Assembly: GCA_903861045.1 (NCBI GenBank)
Contig: CAIOST010000282.1
Span: 1-47,426, forward strand
Direction of reading: 5' to 3'
Source of the DNA: an uncultured bacterium
GTDB lineage: Bacteria > Verrucomicrobiota > Kiritimatiellia > RFP12 > CAIWXQ01
DNA: 47,426 nt
In this document: positions 43,722 to 47,426 of the stretch, piece after piece
Position numbering within the stretch: position 1 is the stretch's first letter
Layout: the number at the start of each line of letters is the position of its first letter
Position numbers and translations under genes: made by a program
The notes under the pieces: generated by a model
The model's input: the letters and a program-made list of their open reading frames with translations, nothing else
Told to the model about the DNA's origin: nothing
The model's database searches: none

Positions 43722-45956
43722 TTAGATCCGCTCACAACTACCACCCGCGCAGGCGATGGTGGCGGTGACGACCGTGTTGTCCTGTTTCTCGATGAGTTGG
43801 GTGTAGTCGACCGCTTCATGAGTGCGGGTCAGGTCTTCCCATAGTTTGCAGTTGTGGACGCGTTTGAGGCAGCGCGTCATCTTAATCGTGTCATGCTCGA
43901 AGTAGTTCTCGGCGAACTTGCGTGCGCGTCGGACCCAGTCGTGTTTTTCGTTGCGCACCGCTTCGATCGCTTCGTGCACACGTTTGGGGTAAATTTTCGG
44001 CGTGGGGGCTTCGAGGTCTTCGCCGCGCCCCAGGGCGCAATCACAGGCGGCCCAGAGGTTGTCGTCGAAGGCGTGCAGGCCGTCCACGATCAGGCCGGAT
44101 GACATGATGGCACCGACGCCGTAGGTTTCCACGATTTCCTCCGCGGAGAGCACTTCGCAGAACGGGGCCTGCGGGTAGTCGAGGTCGCCGCCGTCGGAAA
44201 GCAGCGAGATGCCGGCGAAGACGTGGCGGTTCTCGTAAATGAACTGTTCGACCTGGCCCCACTCGGTGTCCTTGACGGAGATGGTGTTCGAAACATTATG
44301 GCTGAGCCAGGGCTGGGCGCACAGCTCGGGGCGCTTACCGGCATCAATCCAGTTTTCCTTGGTCAGTGCCACCATTTTGAGGAGGTCGACGGCCGTGACA
44401 TCCTGCTTGGTCAAGGCGTGCGGCTTGGCTTGGATGCAGAAGTTAAGCACCACATCCGTGCCGTTCGGGTTCCAGACCGATTTTTCCACGGCCAGCGGGT
44501 TTTGGGCACGGAAGAAGTCCACCAGCAGTTCGTCTTCATTGGCTTGGGCACGGCGGAAATAGCGCCGCGAGTGATGGGGGTGGATGCCGGAACTGGTGCC
44601 CAGGATGCAACTGGTCGTGCCGGCGGGTTTGACACAGGTGGCGCGCGCGGCCGGGCCGATGCCGATGCGCGCGGCGACGCGGGTGTTGACTTCCAGGATC
44701 AGCGCGGCCATCTGGCGTTGTAGGTCCGGATTGAAGGCGATGGACGGGTGTTCCATCATGCCGGTCATGGAGATGCCTAGGAGGGCCTCGCGCCGGGCAA
44801 TGCGTGTGCTGGTTTCCCCGAGGTAGGGGAAGTCGGTGTAGTCGGCCTGCAGGGTGCCCAGGATAGCCGCGGCCGTGCAGGCTGCACGGAATTTCTCTTC
44901 CGTATCTACGCGCCCCATGTTGATTTCGCACAGGTTGCAAAACGCAAACCCGCTCTCCCCGTCCATCTGCGGATAGAGGCCGATTTCGCCGCAGGGATTG
45001 AAGGTGGCGTCGAGATCGTCGGTAAAGATGAAGCCGGGTTCGCCAAACTCACGCACGGATTTCATCAACTTGTGGAACTGCTCGGCGGTGGTGCTGCCGC
45101 GCAGCAGCATGGCGGAGTTGTTGGAGCGTGCGCGCTGCGGGTTTTCGTTGAACCAGTTGCCGGTTTTGGCCGTGGCCATGAGTTCATCGTCCGGCGAGAA
45201 GAGGCAGATCGTGGCGCTACGACGCACCCCGCCGGAGAGGACGGCGTCTGAGGCATGCATGAGAATGTCGTACGCGTCAATGGGGCGCAGGCTGCTCAGG
45301 CCGGCGTCCAGACGCGCTTCGATGAGTTGACGGATCAGTGTGAGGCTGCGGCGGAGTGGCTCGGGGCCGGGGGCGCGCCCCATGCCGGAGGAGATGGGGC
45401 GGCCTTTGGTGCGTATCTGCGAGTAGTCAAAGGTTACTTGTTTGCCGGCGAAGTCGGGGAATGGCTGTTGCGTGGTGAAGTAAGCGGAGAGCAGCACGCC
45501 CATCGCATCGGCCCAGCCTTCAATGGTGTCTGGCACCACGAAGGTGGCGGTGCCGGCGCCAGGGCGTGCCAGCGCGGGCAGTTTGGCAACATGGCGGGTC
45601 TGCACGGAGAAACCGACGCCGCAGCCGCACAGCAACAGCCAGAGCGCCTCCTGGAAGAAGCGCGGACGGTCACAATAGGAGGTGGTACAATTGTAGATGC
45701 GCGCGTGTTTACGCAGGATCGGATCTCCGCCGAACTGCATGGCGCGCTGGCTCCCCAGCACCATGCGGTTCTTCATGGCCGCCCGACAGATATCCAGCAG
45801 GTCGTCTACGGCAATGCCGCGCTGGGCAAAATGACGCTGGTGCATGTCAATGACACGGTCCACCGCCTCTTCGAACGTTTCCCGGCGCTGTTTTTCCGGT
45901 ATATACCGGCTGTATTTGGACGTGAAGACATAGTTCTGCAACGCTTCAATACTCAT
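43722..45956 (-). CDS. nrdJ: Adenosylcobalamin-dependent ribonucleotide reductase (class II, monomeric type)
   Basis: This 744-residue enzyme starts at ATG 45956 (GAGGAT upstream); the frame is open to 46013. It reduces ribonucleotides using B12 as radical source, without oxygen. Key residues are Cys90 (YNCTTS, redox pair), Cys322 and Glu324 in NPCGEI (thiyl radical and catalytic Glu), Cys340 in FCNL (partner Cys), and the C-terminal CAGGSC pair (Cys736 and Cys741) that re-reduces the active site. The length and single-chain layout fit the Lactobacillus RTPR-type family. No B12 riboswitch is seen upstream. Two NrdR-box-like sites lie at 46046-46093. Confidence 0.9.
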   Translation of the reverse strand: MSIEALQNYVFTSKYSRYIPEKQRRETFEEAVDRVIDMHQRHFAQRGIAVDDLLDICRAAMKNRMVLGSQRAMQFGGDPILRKHARIYNCTTSYCDRPRFFQEALWLLLCGCGVGFSVQTRHVAKLPALARPGAGTATFVVPDTIEGWADAMGVLLSAYFTTQQPFPDFAGKQVTFDYSQIRTKGRPISSGMGRAPGPEPLRRSLTLIRQLIEARLDAGLSSLRPIDAYDILMHASDAVLSGGVRRSATICLFSPDDELMATAKTGNWFNENPQRARSNNSAMLLRGSTTAEQFHKLMKSVREFGEPGFIFTDDLDATFNPCGEIGLYPQMDGESGFAFCNLCEINMGRVDTEEKFRAACTAAAILGTLQADYTDFPYLGETSTRIARREALLGISMTGMMEHPSIAFNPDLQRQMAALILEVNTRVAARIGIGPAARATCVKPAGTTSCILGTSSGIHPHHSRRYFRRAQANEDELLVDFFRAQNPLAVEKSVWNPNGTDVVLNFCIQAKPHALTKQDVTAVDLLKMVALTKENWIDAGKRPELCAQPWLSHNVSNTISVKDTEWGQVEQFIYENRHVFAGISLLSDGGDLDYPQAPFCEVLSAEEIVETYGVGAIMSSGLIVDGLHAFDDNLWAACDCALGRGEDLEAPTPKIYPKRVHEAIEAVRNEKHDWVRRARKFAENYFEHDTIKMTRCLKRVHNCKLWEDLTRTHEAVDYTQLIEKQDNTVVTATIACAGGSCERI

Positions 45957-46045
45957 GGATATCCTCAGAATGAAAGCAACGGCAAAGATGGTTGGGATCG
46001 GGCGAGCCAGCATGATCTACCCAAGACCCTGCTGGCGCCTTGACA

Positions 46046-46061
46046 CCCCTACATTTAGTAT
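46046..46061. promoter_or_regulatory. NrdR box 1 (nrdJ-proximal)
   Basis: CCCCTACATTTAGTAT agrees with the NrdR consensus aCaCwAtATaTwGtgt at the invariant positions (C2, C4, w5, A6, A8, T9, T11, w12, G13). It lies 90 bp before the nrdJ start. Together with box 2 it has the tandem-box layout of NrdR operators. Confidence 0.65.
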
Positions 46062-46077
46062 CTCCTGTCGCTGCTGT

Positions 46078-46093
46078 CCACTAGATTTTGCGG
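46078..46093. promoter_or_regulatory. NrdR box 2 (distal)
   Basis: CCACTAGATTTTGCGG agrees with the NrdR consensus at C2, a3, C4, w5, A6, A8, T9, T11, w12 and G13. It starts 32 bp after box 1, with 16 bp between the boxes. That is about three helical turns, the usual NrdR spacing. Confidence 0.65.
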
Positions 46094-46213
46094 AGGGAAT
46101 GTTTGTTGAGGATCGGTTTGGACCTTGACAGCTAAATGGTGCCGTTTTCGCGCGTGTGGGGTGATGTCGTGCGGGGCCTGTGCCTGCGCACGGCATTCTG
46201 CTATGCTCTTGGC

Positions 46214-47215
46214 ATGTCGCATGAATTCCATGTTGCCCCACGCGGGCGTCTCGCGCCGAGTCCGACGGGCGCGCTGCATGTGGGCAATGCTCGCAGTTTC
46301 CTGATTGCCTGGCTCAGCATCCGCAGCCGGGGCGGGTCGCTGCTGTTGCGGATGGAGGATCTGGACCACCCCAAAGTGAAACCGCGCGCCGCCGAAGAGG
46401 CGCTGGCGGATTTGCGCTGGCTGGGATTGGATTGGGACGAGGGGCCCGACGTGGGCGGTCCGGCGGGGCCTTACGTGCAGAGCGCGCGTCTCGCGCAGTA
46501 TGCGTCGGCGCTGGGCCGCTTGCAGGCGGCGGGCTGCGTCTATCCTTGTGTCTGCTCACGGAAAGATGTGGAGGCGGGGCAAGCGGCACCGCACGCGGAC
46601 GAGGAGGGCTTGGCGTATGGCGGCGTCTGCCGCCATCGGTTTGCCACGTATGCGGCGGCCGCCGCTGCACTGCCTGCCGGGCGCCTGCCGGCGTGGCGTT
46701 TTGCCTTGGCAGACGGGGCGCCGGCCATGGCTTTTGAGGATGGGTTTCATGGCTGGCAGCACGAACAGGTCGCAGATCGCGTCGGCGATTTTGTGATCGC
46801 ACGCCATGCGCAGGGCGCGGGGTATATGCTGGCCGTGGTGGTGGACGATGCGGCCATGGGGATTACCGAGGTGCTGCGCGGGGATGATTTGTTGCCGGCG
46901 ACACACCGGCAACTACGGCTCTATCGCGCGTTGGGGTTGCCGCCGCCGCGCTTCATTCATGTGCCGTTAGTCGTCAGCACCGATGGCCGACGGCTGGCCA
47001 AGCGCCACGGCGATACGCGCATTGCCACCTTGCGCCAGCAGGGGTTACGCCCGTCACAGGTGGTCGGCTTGCTCGCTGAATGGTGTGGCTGGGCGGCACC
47101 GGGCGAGGAGATCTTGCCAGCCGCGCTCATTGCGCGCTTCCGCCTCGAGGCCCTGCCCCGCGTGCCCGTGGTGCTGACGGAGACGATCCAGCAACGCTTG
47201 CACATCAGGTCGTAG
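46214..47215 (+). CDS. gluQ: Glutamyl-Q tRNA(Asp) synthetase
   Basis: This 333-residue paralogue of the GluRS catalytic domain starts at ATG 46214; the frame is open to 46136. It has the HIGH-like HVGN (22-25) after GRLAPSPTGALHVGNARSF and the KMSKS-like RLAKRHGD near 250. It also has the GluQ-RS zinc site Cys112, Cys114, Tyr135 and Cys139. It lacks an anticodon-binding domain, as expected for an enzyme that attaches glutamate to queuosine of tRNA(Asp). It diverges from nrdJ. No strong ribosome site is visible. Confidence 0.92.
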   Translation: MSHEFHVAPRGRLAPSPTGALHVGNARSFLIAWLSIRSRGGSLLLRMEDLDHPKVKPRAAEEALADLRWLGLDWDEGPDVGGPAGPYVQSARLAQYASALGRLQAAGCVYPCVCSRKDVEAGQAAPHADEEGLAYGGVCRHRFATYAAAAAALPAGRLPAWRFALADGAPAMAFEDGFHGWQHEQVADRVGDFVIARHAQGAGYMLAVVVDDAAMGITEVLRGDDLLPATHRQLRLYRALGLPPPRFIHVPLVVSTDGRRLAKRHGDTRIATLRQQGLRPSQVVGLLAEWCGWAAPGEEILPAALIARFRLEALPRVPVVLTETIQQRLHIRS

Positions 47216-47343
47216 CTGCAGGGGCCCAGGGCATTACTTTGCCAGGATTTTGCAGGATTGTTGTGGCATGCGCCCCATCGCCAAACGCCCATGGTCTTTT
47301 CCTGAAGACCTGGTTCTGTGGACTCCCCGCCGGGCGGAATCTA

Positions 47344-47407
47344 GCCACAAAAAGCACAAAAGACACAAAAGAAAGCGGTTTTTTGTGATTTATGTGCCTT
47401 TTGTGGC
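47344..47407. repeat. CACAAAA-rich inverted repeat at the window end
   Basis: GCCACAAAAAGCAC (47344-47357) is mirrored by GTGCCTTTTGTGGC (47394-47407) with one mismatch, enclosing CACAAAA tandem units. It is non-coding. It may be a terminator for gluQ or a dispersed simple-repeat palindrome. Confidence 0.5.
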
Positions 47408-47426
47408 CAACATGAATGGTCTGCAC

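Noticed and set aside
45957-46213. Cobalamin riboswitch upstream of the B12-dependent reductase
   Set aside because: I looked for the conserved B12 box and receptor stems on the minus strand and found none. Riboswitches usually control B12-independent isozymes, not this class.
1-47426. CRISPR arrays, tRNA or rRNA genes, transposases
   Set aside because: I saw no regularly spaced direct repeats, no tRNA T-loop sequences in a cloverleaf context, no rRNA blocks and no transposase-like ORF.

Overview
The window is high-GC bacterial DNA, densely coded on both strands. The gene mix suggests the PVC superphylum, most likely Kiritimatiellota, Lentisphaerota or a relative: GH2 and GH20 glycosidases, a pseudopilin related to the H-X9-DG type, a Gld-type ABC cluster with a DUF4340 protein, a B12-dependent monomeric ribonucleotide reductase, GluQ-RS, and several intergenic palindromic repeats. 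This placement is inferred from gene content; no rRNA or tRNA is present to confirm it.

Layout. 324-3065 is a GH2 glycosidase, followed by a palindromic repeat and the zinc importer znuA-znuC-znuB (3244-5812). About 5994-7980 is an island of lower GC with two attC-like integron recombination sites and three or four small orphan genes, but no integrase. One attC lies in frame inside an open reading frame, so two cassette genes read as one. Next, on the minus strand, are a GH20 hexosaminidase-like gene (8214-10034), a repeat-bearing non-coding stretch, an orphan small gene, a PEP/pyruvate-binding (PPDK N-domain) protein, and aroC and aroA of the shikimate pathway. 16413-21455 is a plus-strand operon of a GldA-like ATPase, GldF-like permease, GldG-like protein and DUF4340 protein. 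The opposing operon (23463-21467) holds a LysM lipoprotein, a small membrane protein and thiamine pyrophosphokinase.

23582-29084 holds a double-domain GT2 glycosyltransferase, a pseudopilin that appears to start at CTG, rpoD, and a membrane-anchored RRM RNA-binding protein with a TTG start. gyrA (31895-29376) is convergent to these. 32313-37499 holds an FbpC/PotA-type ATPase, a large solute-binding protein and a GT-C-like membrane protein, with no ABC permease among them. Then follow a CDP-alcohol phosphatidyltransferase, a radical SAM protein with unusual cysteine spacing, a GtrA-like protein, a three-gene overlapping minor-pseudopilin/PilX operon (40486-42646), a TPR membrane protein, the class II ribonucleotide reductase, and the divergent gluQ. 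Two NrdR-box-like sites 16 bp apart sit between the last two genes.

The observations most worth following are the integrase-less attC/cassette island with its in-frame attC, the NrdR box pair, the CTG-initiated pseudopilin, the CX4CX2C radical SAM protein, the membrane-tethered RRM protein, and the dispersed palindromes, one of which is a perfect 19-bp inverted repeat. Many long antisense reading frames are GC-driven shadows and have been left out.
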